DNA of 64,000 bases, taken from assembly GCF_032931615.1 (NCBI RefSeq), contig NZ_CP136759.1, positions 496,001-560,000 of the forward strand. Direction: 5' to 3'. The DNA is from Palleronia sp. LCG004. Lineage in GTDB: Bacteria > Pseudomonadota > Alphaproteobacteria > Rhodobacterales > Rhodobacteraceae. The stretch's first letter is position 1; each line of letters starts with the position of its first letter. A program made the translations under genes and the position numbers. This document shows positions 46,848-55,008 of the stretch, one piece after another. Under the pieces are notes generated by a model. It did not search any database, was not told the DNA's origin, and worked only from the letters and a program-made list of their open reading frames with translations.

Positions 46848-47090
46848 CGACCCGCCAGTATGCTCGACTCGTCCGAGACTGGGTGACATCCATCGGCCTT
46901 GAGCCGAGCGGTTATGGCACCCATTCTATGCGGCGCACTAAAGTCGCGCAGATTTACCAAAAAACCGGCAACCTGCGGGCGGTGCAACTCCTCCTTGGAC
47001 ACACGAAGATGGACAGCACGGTGCGTTACCTGGGCGTCGAGTTGGAAGATGCGCTCGCGATTGCCGAGGCGGTAGAAATCTGAACTGAGC

Positions 47091-47113
47091 GGGCCGGCTG
47101 TCGCGGCCGGCCC
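47091..47113 (+). terminator. Hairpin after the interrupted recombinase
   Basis: GGGCCGGC and GCCGGCCC pair perfectly around a 7-base loop, eight bases after the recombinase stop, at the same relative place as the terminator after the paralogue. It lacks a T run. Confidence 0.6.
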
Positions 47114-47262
47114 TGAGCCGACCTTGAGGCAACACAAAATCTCTGCGATGCAGCTTTCCGAAAGCGGACATGGAGGATAGTGGGTTCTAACAGGCTGGTT
47201 TGGAAGCAAGGCTCTGCGTTCCTGATACTATTTCATGCTTTATGCTACCAAAAAAGGTGAGA

Positions 47263-48414
47263 ATGCTGGATTGGAATCAAATGGGATCACGGCCAACGGC
47301 CGTCGACTTGTTCGCCGGCGCGGGTGGGTTTTCTCTTGGTGCAATCAGATCAGGCTTCGAGGTTAGGTTTGCCGTCGAGAACGATAAATTCGCTGTTCAG
47401 ACTTATAAACGGAACATTTTGAATGCCTTCGGCAAGACCAATCCTGTTGTACTTGACGGTAGTATACTTGAGTACGTCCCTACAGAACTCGCGGGCGTAC
47501 ATTTCCAAGATAGGTCGTGCGATTTGGTGTTGGGCGGCCCTCCATGTCAGGGATTTTCCACACACAGAATTCTGAATGCTGGCGTCAACGACCCACGCAA
47601 TGAGCTAGTTCATGCATACTTTGATTTCGTTAAAGCACTGAAGCCCAGGGTTTTTCTTATGGAGAACGTTCCTGGCATTTTATGGAACCGTCACAAGCCT
47701 TACCTGGACAAGTTCTATGCGGAGGGCGAAAGGGCTGGCTACGATGTTCGCCAGCCAATTGTTCTTGATGCGCGTGATTTCGGTATTCCACAAAGGAGAA
47801 AGCGCGTTTTCATCTTGGGTGTTCGACGCGATGTGCATGTCCCGCCAAAATTTTCTTGGCCGCCACGGCAAACGCACTGCGATCCAGCGAAAGTGATCGG
47901 TAGTTTGGAGCCTTGGATAACTTGTAGCCGCGTCTTCGATCCGACGTCTGAAAACGATGCAAACAACATGCACATGAACCATGGCGTCGAACTCATCCAA
48001 GCTTTCAAGAACACACCAGTTAATGGCGGTAGCAGAAAAGATTCAGGAAGGCTGCTAGCATGTCACAAGGGCCACGATGGTCATAAGGACGTCTACGGTC
48101 GAATAGATCCTAGCAAACCCGCGCCCACGATGACCACCGCGTGCATCAACCCGTCGAAAGGCCGATTTGTACACCCAACTGAGCATCATGGAATTACCGT
48201 AAGGCAGGCCGCGAGAATCCAAACATTTCCTGATCACTTTGTGTTCGAAGGCGGCCTGACCGCAGCAGGGCGTCAAATTGGCAATGCTGTACCCGTCGAA
48301 CTGGGCAGAGTTCTGACCAGTGAAATCATAAAACATTTGATTGTGAGCGATTCACGCAAACTGGGTGTTGCCCGAAAATATTTCGAGCCAGCTGAAAGAA
48401 GTGAATTTCAATGA
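47263..48414 (+). CDS. DNA (cytosine-5)-methyltransferase
   Basis: A 383-residue C5 methyltransferase with every conserved block: motif I VDLFAGAGGFSLGA, motif IV GGPPCQGFST with catalytic Cys95, motif VI MENVPGIL, motif VIII QRRKRVFILG, then the target-recognition region, motif IX RQAARIQTFPDHF and motif X IGNAVPVELG. It methylates cytosine in an unknown recognition sequence. The ATG at 47263 follows AAGGTGAG; starts at 47200, 47242 and 47281 are also in frame. Its stop overlaps the next start (ATGA), tying it to a MORC-like ATPase. Its GC content is clearly lower than that of neighbouring DNA, indicating separate acquisition. Confidence 0.93.
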   Translation: MLDWNQMGSRPTAVDLFAGAGGFSLGAIRSGFEVRFAVENDKFAVQTYKRNILNAFGKTNPVVLDGSILEYVPTELAGVHFQDRSCDLVLGGPPCQGFSTHRILNAGVNDPRNELVHAYFDFVKALKPRVFLMENVPGILWNRHKPYLDKFYAEGERAGYDVRQPIVLDARDFGIPQRRKRVFILGVRRDVHVPPKFSWPPRQTHCDPAKVIGSLEPWITCSRVFDPTSENDANNMHMNHGVELIQAFKNTPVNGGSRKDSGRLLACHKGHDGHKDVYGRIDPSKPAPTMTTACINPSKGRFVHPTEHHGITVRQAARIQTFPDHFVFEGGLTAAGRQIGNAVPVELGRVLTSEIIKHLIVSDSRKLGVARKYFEPAERSEFQ

Positions 48415-51380
48415 TTGAAACACAAGCATTTCGAACCCAAGCGCGGACAGTCGACCATTTGGGTCGAGAGCAAATTGCAGATTGCCCCACCGCCGTTTCA
48501 GAGTTGTGGAAGAATGCATATGACGCATATGCCCGGAACGTAAGTCTCCACATATTTGATGACCCTGAACCTGTGGCAGCTATTTTCGATGATGGCCACG
48601 GCATGAGCTACGAAGAGTTTCTCAACCGGTGGCTAGTGATTGGTACCGACTCGAAGTTCGATAAAGATGTGTCCGACGAGAAAGACAGGGACGGCCTAAA
48701 AAAACGCTCCAAACAGGGACAAAAAGGCATCGGACGTTTGTCCTCGGCCAATCTTGGACCTTTGCTATTGGTTGTAAGCAAGCGGAAAGATAAGAGCTTT
48801 GTTGCAGCACTCCTAGATTGGAGAATATTCGAGAACCCCTATTTAGTTCTATCAGACATCCAAATTCCAGTAACAGTTTTCGAAAAAAAGAGTGAGCTTC
48901 GTCAACTGCTTCCTGCGCTTTTTGATAGCCTTACAGACAACCTATGGGGATCACCTGCTGAGCCAGATAGGGCTAAGCGCTTGAAGGTTGCTTGGGAAAC
49001 ATATGACCGGGTCATGCAGGAGGCTGATCCAAAAATCAAAGCTCCATCCAACCAGATAGCCGGTACCATCATCAACGCTGTATTCGAGGATAAGCACTTC
49101 GAACCTTGGTCGGTTTGGAAGGGCGAGAAAGAGCATGGAACTGCGCTTATCGTTTCTGAGATCAACTATGATCTTCGAGCTCAGCTACCTTCGATTGATC
49201 CAGAAGGAAATGTAAAAAAAATTAGGGAGTCATTCTTCGCAACGCTGTCGGCTTTTACCGATCCTTATGTTGATCCAGAGGCTTATGAACACAACGCTTT
49301 CGACCCTGATTTCACCTATGAGGTCAAAACTTGGGTCGGTGAAATTGGAAAGCCTGTCGTTGAAGACGAAAGAGAAGTTATAAATCGGGCCGTTACACAA
49401 GAACTAGAGCATGTCCTGTCGGGAAATGTGGATTCTCACGGGATCTTTCGTGGCCAGGTAAAAGCCTTTGGGGAATGGCGCAAACTCGGTTCTGAATATG
49501 TCATCTACCCACCGAAAGACTTCAAACTGCCCCAGGGTCCCACAACTTATGTGGGACCATTTAGTATTCACGTCGCGACATATGAACGAAGCAGAACCAA
49601 CTCGAATCTGTCTGATGCAGACTGGGCTCGGTTCGAGTCCCTTGCAGAGCAACACGGTGGCTTCCTGCTGTTTCGAAATGGCCTTAGGGTGCTACCTTAT
49701 GGACGCATCGACAATGATTTCTTTCAAATCGAAACCAATCGCAGCATTAACGCTGGCCGGGAATACTGGAATGCACGCCGGATGTTTGGTCGCGTGGCGA
49801 TTTCGAGAGAGAATAATCCAAATCTTCGAGACAAGGCGGGCCGAGAAGGGTTTATCGACAACCGCAGTGCGAAAGCTTTGCGGACTTTGGTAATGAATAT
49901 TCTGAAGCGCGCCGCCTATGAATATTTCGGGAGCAACTCGAGCCTACGCAAGGAACTACTGCCAGAAATACAAGCGAGAAACTTCGCTGAAAAAGCTGAG
50001 GCCGCACGACGGGAGCTTGCGAAGACGAACGCTCGGAAGTTTCGTGGCCGGCTAAAGAAAAACTTGCCATCTCTCATGGACTTCTATGAGAGCACAAGCC
50101 AAATTGTGATTGAAACATCGATTGCAAACCAACAAGAGCTAGAGGATGCCCAAGCAACAATAGACAGTTTGAGCGAGCGCTTAAGTGATCTTAGGTTATC
50201 GGGAGCTCCCTCTAGACTTGGTTCGGTAGAGGAGGACTACCGACGTTTCAGAACGCTGTATGCCGAAATGCAAGAACGTCTCAAATTGTTAGAGGGCAAG
50301 CGCGCGGCGGCAATTGAGACAATAAATCCTAAAAAGCCTGAGGAGCTTGCGCAAAAGCAGTTAAACAGTTATGCGAGCCGGCTTCAATCGCGACTTAGGA
50401 GTTGGCGCAAATCAATCGACCAGTTGCAAGAGTCAGAAAGAGGTCGTGTGGATGCTCTTTTTGACGAGCGCAACAAGATCTTTCATTCGCTGGCGATGCC
50501 ACTTGTTGAGCAAGTTCGATTGAAGCGCCTTGGTCTAGACGAAGCGCTCGAACAAATGAAACTATTGCAGGCGAAGCTAGACACGGAAAACGAAGACACC
50601 TTTCAATCCTATCTGGACACACTCGAGGTCATGAGTGAGAACATCAACATTGAGCTCATTGCACGACAAGGGATAGCGGACAACGCTGCGCTTCGCGACG
50701 ACCTTAATCAGCTAAATCAGGTAGCACAGTTGGGCGTAACAGTCGAAATTTTGGGGCATGAATTCAATAGTAATGAGCGCATGGTCCGGGAAGGCATTCG
50801 ACAAATAAAAGCAGCTGGAGATGTATCTGGAACTCAATTAGTTGAAGACGGCTTTGAGGCGCTCAGTCAACAACTCGACTTCCTCTCGCCGCTCAAAGTG
50901 TCGGGCTCGCGTACTAGACGAACTCTAACAGGCCAAGAAATCATAGACTATTTGAAGCGCTTCTTCGGGGTTGTTTCAGAAAGCCGAGGGATCAAAATCC
51001 ATGCGTCTGAGGGTTTTAAGTCCCTGTCTCTGGAGGAACAACCCTCTAGAATTCTGCCGGTCTTTGTCAATTTGGTGAACAACAGCGTTTATTGGTTGGT
51101 AAATTCTCTTACTGAAAATCCAGAAGTGTTTTTCTCGTCTAACGATGGAAAAGTTATTGTGTCTGACAATGGGCCGGGGATTGATCCATTGGATCAAGAG
51201 AGTCTCTTCAAGATGTTCTTCACACGCAAATCGAGCGGCGGACGTGGCATTGGCCTCTATCTATGCCGCGTAAACTTGATGGCAGGTGGCCACTCCATTC
51301 GGCACTTGAATGAGCTTGAACAAAAAGTTCTTAGTGGCGCAAATTTCTTAATCGATTTCAAAGGAGTTCGCTTTGACTGA
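48411..51380 (+). CDS. Dual GHKL protein: MORC/MutL-type ATPase plus HEF-type histidine kinase
   Basis: A 989-residue protein. Residues 20-250 form a GHKL ATPase of the bacterial MORC/MutL type: SELWKNAYDA (Glu31, Asn35), IFDDGHGMS (60-66) and KQGQKGIGRLSSANLG (101-116). The middle (about 530-760) is helical and probably coiled coil. His783 lies in EILGHEFNSNER, the His-Glu-Phe motif of an unusual histidine-kinase dimerisation domain, followed by a second ATP-binding fold with N box VNLVNNSVYWLVN (Asn890/891), G1 VSDNGPGID and G2 RGIGLYLCRVN. Bacterial MORC proteins are known from restriction-modification loci. It overlaps the methyltransferase by 4 bases and the receiver gene by 8. Joint MORC and kinase activity is inference. 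Confidence 0.85.
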   Translation: MIETQAFRTQARTVDHLGREQIADCPTAVSELWKNAYDAYARNVSLHIFDDPEPVAAIFDDGHGMSYEEFLNRWLVIGTDSKFDKDVSDEKDRDGLKKRSKQGQKGIGRLSSANLGPLLLVVSKRKDKSFVAALLDWRIFENPYLVLSDIQIPVTVFEKKSELRQLLPALFDSLTDNLWGSPAEPDRAKRLKVAWETYDRVMQEADPKIKAPSNQIAGTIINAVFEDKHFEPWSVWKGEKEHGTALIVSEINYDLRAQLPSIDPEGNVKKIRESFFATLSAFTDPYVDPEAYEHNAFDPDFTYEVKTWVGEIGKPVVEDEREVINRAVTQELEHVLSGNVDSHGIFRGQVKAFGEWRKLGSEYVIYPPKDFKLPQGPTTYVGPFSIHVATYERSRTNSNLSDADWARFESLAEQHGGFLLFRNGLRVLPYGRIDNDFFQIETNRSINAGREYWNARRMFGRVAISRENNPNLRDKAGREGFIDNRSAKALRTLVMNILKRAAYEYFGSNSSLRKELLPEIQARNFAEKAEAARRELAKTNARKFRGRLKKNLPSLMDFYESTSQIVIETSIANQQELEDAQATIDSLSERLSDLRLSGAPSRLGSVEEDYRRFRTLYAEMQERLKLLEGKRAAAIETINPKKPEELAQKQLNSYASRLQSRLRSWRKSIDQLQESERGRVDALFDERNKIFHSLAMPLVEQVRLKRLGLDEALEQMKLLQAKLDTENEDTFQSYLDTLEVMSENINIELIARQGIADNAALRDDLNQLNQVAQLGVTVEILGHEFNSNERMVREGIRQIKAAGDVSGTQLVEDGFEALSQQLDFLSPLKVSGSRTRRTLTGQEIIDYLKRFFGVVSESRGIKIHASEGFKSLSLEEQPSRILPVFVNLVNNSVYWLVNSLTENPEVFFSSNDGKVIVSDNGPGIDPLDQESLFKMFFTRKSSGGRGIGLYLCRVNLMAGGHSIRHLNELEQKVLSGANFLIDFKGVRFD

Positions 51381-53271
51381 AGCGGCCACTTTTTCAAGCT
51401 TGATCCACGAAGCATTCATTGAACCACTGCGGTCGGTCCTGATAGTGGATGATCAGTATCCGACTTGGGAAGAAATCTTGAATTCGAAGATGGAGGGCGG
51501 CGCTCAGAACAAAGCCTTAGAGGAGCGTTCAGTTGGCAAGGAATGGGTTAAGAAAAACCCGAGCGAGCCGTTGGCGATAATCAAGGAATTTAGAGACCAG
51601 AAGCCAGGGTTTGTTATTGACATACACGATGCTCTGGCCCCTACGCCTGCTGAAGTAGTGTCAGGCACAAGCCCTCAAGAAAGTGCGTCTGAATTAGCCA
51701 GTCATCTTCACCAGTCAGACTTGCTTGTCTTGGACTATAACTTGGAAGGCGATGCCGGTGGATTGGGTGGCGCGAAAGCAAGAGAAATTCTACGCATGGT
51801 GCTCGCGAACAAGCACTTTAACCTAGTTCTTCTGCATACTGGAGAAGATGATCTAGACAAAGTGATGACTGAGTGCCTTATTTCATTGATGCAGAGCTGC
51901 ACATCGCTGTTTGACGAAAAAGTTCAGCAAGGGCTAGCTGGACTGGATGAAACGCTCGATGAGCTCGAAGTTGAGGGTACTTTCGACCGTTCCAAGCTGA
52001 GGGAATTTTTTCCTGATGATTTATATTTAGCCATCAGAAACCCAAAACTGGCTTCCCGCGACGTTTTTGGTGAGTTCATGCAGGGAAAGGGTCTGCTTGC
52101 CGATCTGCACGGTTGGGGTGATGGCATTGGGTTGAAGGGCGGGCAACTGCGCTCGTTCGTAGATTGGGCAATCCGTGAAAGTGAAAGGCCGCGGCTCGAT
52201 GAGTTCAATGGTGCTACCGTTGAGGGACTAAGCTGGAACGCGAATGCAGACCAAAAGTGGCTGCGTACGTCGAAGGGTTTTGTCGCATTTGTGAAGAAAG
52301 GACCCGGTGACTTGTTGAAGGAGCTGCAGGAAGCATTGGAAGACTGGAAGCCGACACCATCGAGACTGCTTTCTGCTAAGTATCGATATGAGCTCAACAG
52401 CGTCGGTGTTGCTGCAGAAGACAAGTCACTGGCTAAGGCTAGCGTGTTTGCTCAATTTTATGACGGCATCCGGGAGCCAACGAGAGACGGAGTTCTTCCA
52501 GAACAAGCAAAACTATCCCGCGAATTTAAGCTGAAGGAGCATGTCGCTCGTCAATCCGAAGCTATTGCCTTCCTCATCGAGGATGAGATTGTGAATTTTG
52601 GTGAGAAAATCGTGCAGGCTGACGAAGCCACTGACGATACCTTTGCATCCCATTATGGAGTTGATTTGAAAGATGAAGGTATAAAACGCGATGCAGTGAA
52701 TCAATATAACAGCTACGTTTCAACACTTCCACAAAAGGCAGGCGATGCACAGTTGGACAGCGGGCATATACTAAAGCAAGCAAATGGGGATTGGTGGATT
52801 TGCGCTACCCCTGCATGTGATCTTCAGCCCGGCCAAAACACAATCGCCTTCGGCGGAGATGGCCGAAGCCTGCGCCCCTTTACTGCTATGCGCCTCGTTC
52901 CGATCAAGGCGGATGATATGGACAGCGACCACATCAACAGTGGCTCCTATTGCTTCATAGAAGATCTGGAAGCCAAAAAAGTCCTTTGTTTGGGGCTCCG
53001 GACGACCGCTGATGAGACAAAGCCAGCCACGCAGAAAGTTACTTGGCGAACTTTTGTGGCAAAGAATCAAGGCTTGATCACTGGCGGCAAATGCACGGTA
53101 ATTCTACCACGATTGGGCGACACCAAGATTGAGTTGCCGGAAGAAGATCTCACTTTAGTGGCGAAGCTCAGATATGAATATGCTCTCAACTTTATTCAAC
53201 GGGTTGGGTCTAGCGTATCACGAATAGGCCTTGGTTACGCGTCTTATCCAAACAAACCTGCCACGGAATAA
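51373..53271 (+). CDS. Atypical response-regulator-like protein, large C-terminal region unknown
   Basis: A 632-residue protein starting at a TTG with AAGGAG six bases upstream. The N-terminal 170 residues form a receiver-like domain: acidic pair in SVLIVDDQYP (Asp26/27), likely phosphoacceptor Asp121 in LLVLDYNLEGDAGG, and Thr156 in LVLLHTGEDD. A long insertion (about residues 35-110) separates the first strand from the phosphoacceptor, unlike classical receivers of 120 residues. The remaining 450 residues contain no DNA-binding motif or nuclease motif that I recognise; WWICATPACDLQPG near 470 is a notable Cys-containing loop. The gene overlaps the kinase gene by eight bases, so it is its probable phosphorylation partner. 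Confidence 0.8.
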   Translation: MTEAATFSSLIHEAFIEPLRSVLIVDDQYPTWEEILNSKMEGGAQNKALEERSVGKEWVKKNPSEPLAIIKEFRDQKPGFVIDIHDALAPTPAEVVSGTSPQESASELASHLHQSDLLVLDYNLEGDAGGLGGAKAREILRMVLANKHFNLVLLHTGEDDLDKVMTECLISLMQSCTSLFDEKVQQGLAGLDETLDELEVEGTFDRSKLREFFPDDLYLAIRNPKLASRDVFGEFMQGKGLLADLHGWGDGIGLKGGQLRSFVDWAIRESERPRLDEFNGATVEGLSWNANADQKWLRTSKGFVAFVKKGPGDLLKELQEALEDWKPTPSRLLSAKYRYELNSVGVAAEDKSLAKASVFAQFYDGIREPTRDGVLPEQAKLSREFKLKEHVARQSEAIAFLIEDEIVNFGEKIVQADEATDDTFASHYGVDLKDEGIKRDAVNQYNSYVSTLPQKAGDAQLDSGHILKQANGDWWICATPACDLQPGQNTIAFGGDGRSLRPFTAMRLVPIKADDMDSDHINSGSYCFIEDLEAKKVLCLGLRTTADETKPATQKVTWRTFVAKNQGLITGGKCTVILPRLGDTKIELPEEDLTLVAKLRYEYALNFIQRVGSSVSRIGLGYASYPNKPATE

Positions 53272-53498
53272 TCACTTCAATGCCTTACTCCCCGCTCCGT
53301 ATCCGCTTTCAGGGCTTACCTTAAATTCAATGTTCGCATGGTCATGGCGTCCGTTCCCTTCTGCAGAAATCGTACGAAAAACTCTAGCGACAGGCGTAGC
53401 GAATGTCAGTTCTAGCGAATCATTTAAGACTACCGCGCACCTGCAGCGAATGGTTCCTTCCCGCCCACATTGCTCATCGCTGCATCTGCAGCATCCAT
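53272..53498. other. Gap between the receiver gene and a recombinase
   Basis: About 230 bases. A 77-codon GTG-started frame on the minus strand (53272-53505) overlaps the recombinase end, but no family is recognised. No strong terminator was seen for the upstream operon. Confidence 0.35.
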
Positions 53499-54086
53499 CT
53501 ACCACAGATCGTCGAATCGATGCGCCGCGGTCCGCGTGTAGTGCGCTGTGTGGCGGGGATCCCGGTGCCCGAGGTAATCCTGGATCAGACGCAAGTCACG
53601 ACCCTTGTTCGCAAGCGCAAAGCCGCAGGAATGGCGCAGCATGTGGGGATGGACGCGGCCGAGGCCGGCGCGATCACCAGCCTTTCCAATGATATAATTG
53701 ACCGCCTGCCGCGTGAGGGGCTGCTTCCGCTCGGAGACGAACAGCCAAGGGAGCGCATCCTCCCGCCGAGCAAGCCATCGCCTGATCGCGCGCAACTCGT
53801 CGCCGGCAATGGGCTGCTCCACGTTCAGCCCATTCTTCAGCCGTGCTACCCAGACCCGTGACTGGGCGAGGTCAACGTCCTGCCGACGCAACGCGATCGC
53901 TTCGGACACGCGCAGCCCGTGGCGGAACATCATCAGGATCAGGACGTAGTTGCGGATCCCGTGCCGGCCGTTCTTGGTTGCGGCGAGGAGCCGGTCTACA
54001 TCCGGCTGACCAAGGTAGTCCCGTGCCCGGACATGAGCATCGGCTGCACGGTCGTCGACACTCTTGACACTTCGCCGGTCGGACAT
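53499..54086 (-). CDS. Short tyrosine recombinase, third copy (distinct lineage)
   Basis: A 195-residue tyrosine recombinase. Catalytic residues are Arg in FRHGLRVSEAIAL, Lys in WVARLKNGLN, His-x-x-Arg in HPHMLRHSCGFAL, His in DYLGHRDPRHT and Tyr in AHYTRTA. It resembles FimB/FimE-type invertases in length and in HPHMLRHSCG, and differs strongly from the pair at 39316 and 45080. GAGGGG precedes the ATG. A perfect 10-base-arm inverted repeat lies 53 bases upstream of the start. It sits exactly between the two defence-like operons and may have moved one of them. Confidence 0.87.
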   Translation of the reverse strand: MSDRRSVKSVDDRAADAHVRARDYLGQPDVDRLLAATKNGRHGIRNYVLILMMFRHGLRVSEAIALRRQDVDLAQSRVWVARLKNGLNVEQPIAGDELRAIRRWLARREDALPWLFVSERKQPLTRQAVNYIIGKAGDRAGLGRVHPHMLRHSCGFALANKGRDLRLIQDYLGHRDPRHTAHYTRTAAHRFDDLW

Positions 54087-54138
54087 CAGTTGATCACCCC
54101 TCGCAAGTCTTTTGGCTGGCTAGCTTGGACCGCAGCAG

Positions 54139-54168
54139 CTCTTTACACTATGCACGTTGTGTAAAGAG
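54139..54168. repeat. Perfect inverted repeat upstream of the recombinase
   Basis: CTCTTTACAC and GTGTAAAGAG flank a 10-base spacer TATGCACGTT. Location just upstream of a tyrosine recombinase fits either a recombination core site or an operator. No run of T follows, so it is not a typical terminator. Confidence 0.6.
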
Positions 54169-54244
54169 TTCTCGGCGCAGCGCTGAACTGTTGGTCGCAT
54201 ACGTATGAGCAGCTATCTCGCCGACGCGCGGCAAATGTCTGTTT

Positions 54245-55006
54245 TCACGTAACAGCCTTGAAGAGCTTCGAGCGATGCCAAGCAAGATTTGTACGGTGCT
54301 TATCGGTCAACAAAATCGATTGGTCCCAGCGAAGCTCTGCACGTGCCATGTCGCTTAGGGCAGGAGAAAAAAGGGGCTGGCCACCGTCGTCGAAGCTCAC
54401 GAGCCCACGGTCGAACGCGGCGTCCCAGAGTGCCGAGAGCAGCAATCCGTTGTGGATATCCATGCGTTCGGCGTCGCTTTCGCAATCCTTCCAGGGAATA
54501 ATGTGCGACGCACGAAGAAGGGGCTCGTCTAAGATGCCCGTCAGTGGACAGCGGCCCTGCCAATACTCGAGCAGTCCCGACCGGAACACGTCCTGCCCGA
54601 TGCGCTGAACGACCAGCCGTTCGGCCTCGGTGCTCGTCGGCAGATCCTTCACCTTGGCGTGGAACTTCGCGAGCGGCGCGTCGGGAAGGCTGGCCGCAAG
54701 CTGATAGACCCGGGGCATCTGGGCGTAGAGTTCGCCGAGTGTCGCGAAGGCGTAGCGGGCCAATCCGGGCCCGCCGGCGACAACCCCGGCAAGCCCTAGT
54801 TCCTCGATCACCCCCCCGTGGTCGATGGCGAGCAGCCAGCCGTCGGCAGCGTCACGCGCCAGCCAGATCGAGCCCTGAGCCGTCGTTGAGCTGTAGTGTC
54901 GCCACCCATCGGTCTCGCCATGCGTCCGGCGGAACCCGTTCTGGAACGCGACCTTGTCGCATTCCTGGCGGGTGACGAAAGACTGGGGCGCCTCGACAAC
55001 GGCCAT
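54245..55006 (-). CDS. HNH endonuclease, last gene of the DISARM-like operon
   Basis: A 253-residue protein with a C-terminal HNH_2-type nuclease domain: CPLTGILDEPLLRASHIIPW (metal Cys, then catalytic His pair region), IHNGLLLSALWDAAFDRGLVSF with Asn and His. The N-terminal 120 residues (FRRTHGETDGWRHYSSTTAQ, IWLARDAADGWLLAIDHGG) are of unknown fold and may sense DNA. The ATG at 55006 starts two bases after the previous stop; a TTG at 55012 overlaps it. HNH nucleases are not part of canonical DISARM, so this is an accessory effector or a separate gene captured by the operon. Confidence 0.82.
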   Translation of the reverse strand: MAVVEAPQSFVTRQECDKVAFQNGFRRTHGETDGWRHYSSTTAQGSIWLARDAADGWLLAIDHGGVIEELGLAGVVAGGPGLARYAFATLGELYAQMPRVYQLAASLPDAPLAKFHAKVKDLPTSTEAERLVVQRIGQDVFRSGLLEYWQGRCPLTGILDEPLLRASHIIPWKDCESDAERMDIHNGLLLSALWDAAFDRGLVSFDDGGQPLFSPALSDMARAELRWDQSILLTDKHRTNLAWHRSKLFKAVT

Positions 55007-55008
55007 GG

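Larger units (their letters stand above)
45080..47083 (+). pseudogene. Short tyrosine recombinase interrupted by an IS256-family element
   Basis: The N-terminal part is at 45080-45484 and the C-terminal part at 46856-47083. Removing the insertion and one 8-base duplication restores a continuous frame of 633 bases, 210 residues, exactly the length of the intact paralogue at 39316. The join falls in HISTR/QYARLVRDW, between the lysine region and the His-x-x-Arg motif, so all catalytic residues survive but on separate pieces (Arg and Lys left; GTHSMRRT, LLGHTK and VRYLG right). The gene is therefore inactive unless the element excises precisely. No other inactivating change is seen, implying a recent insertion. 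Confidence 0.9.

Noticed and set aside
53272-53505. A 77-codon minus-strand frame after the third recombinase
   Set aside because: It begins at a GTG inside the recombinase end, has no clear ribosome site and no recognised family; kept only as part of the gap description.
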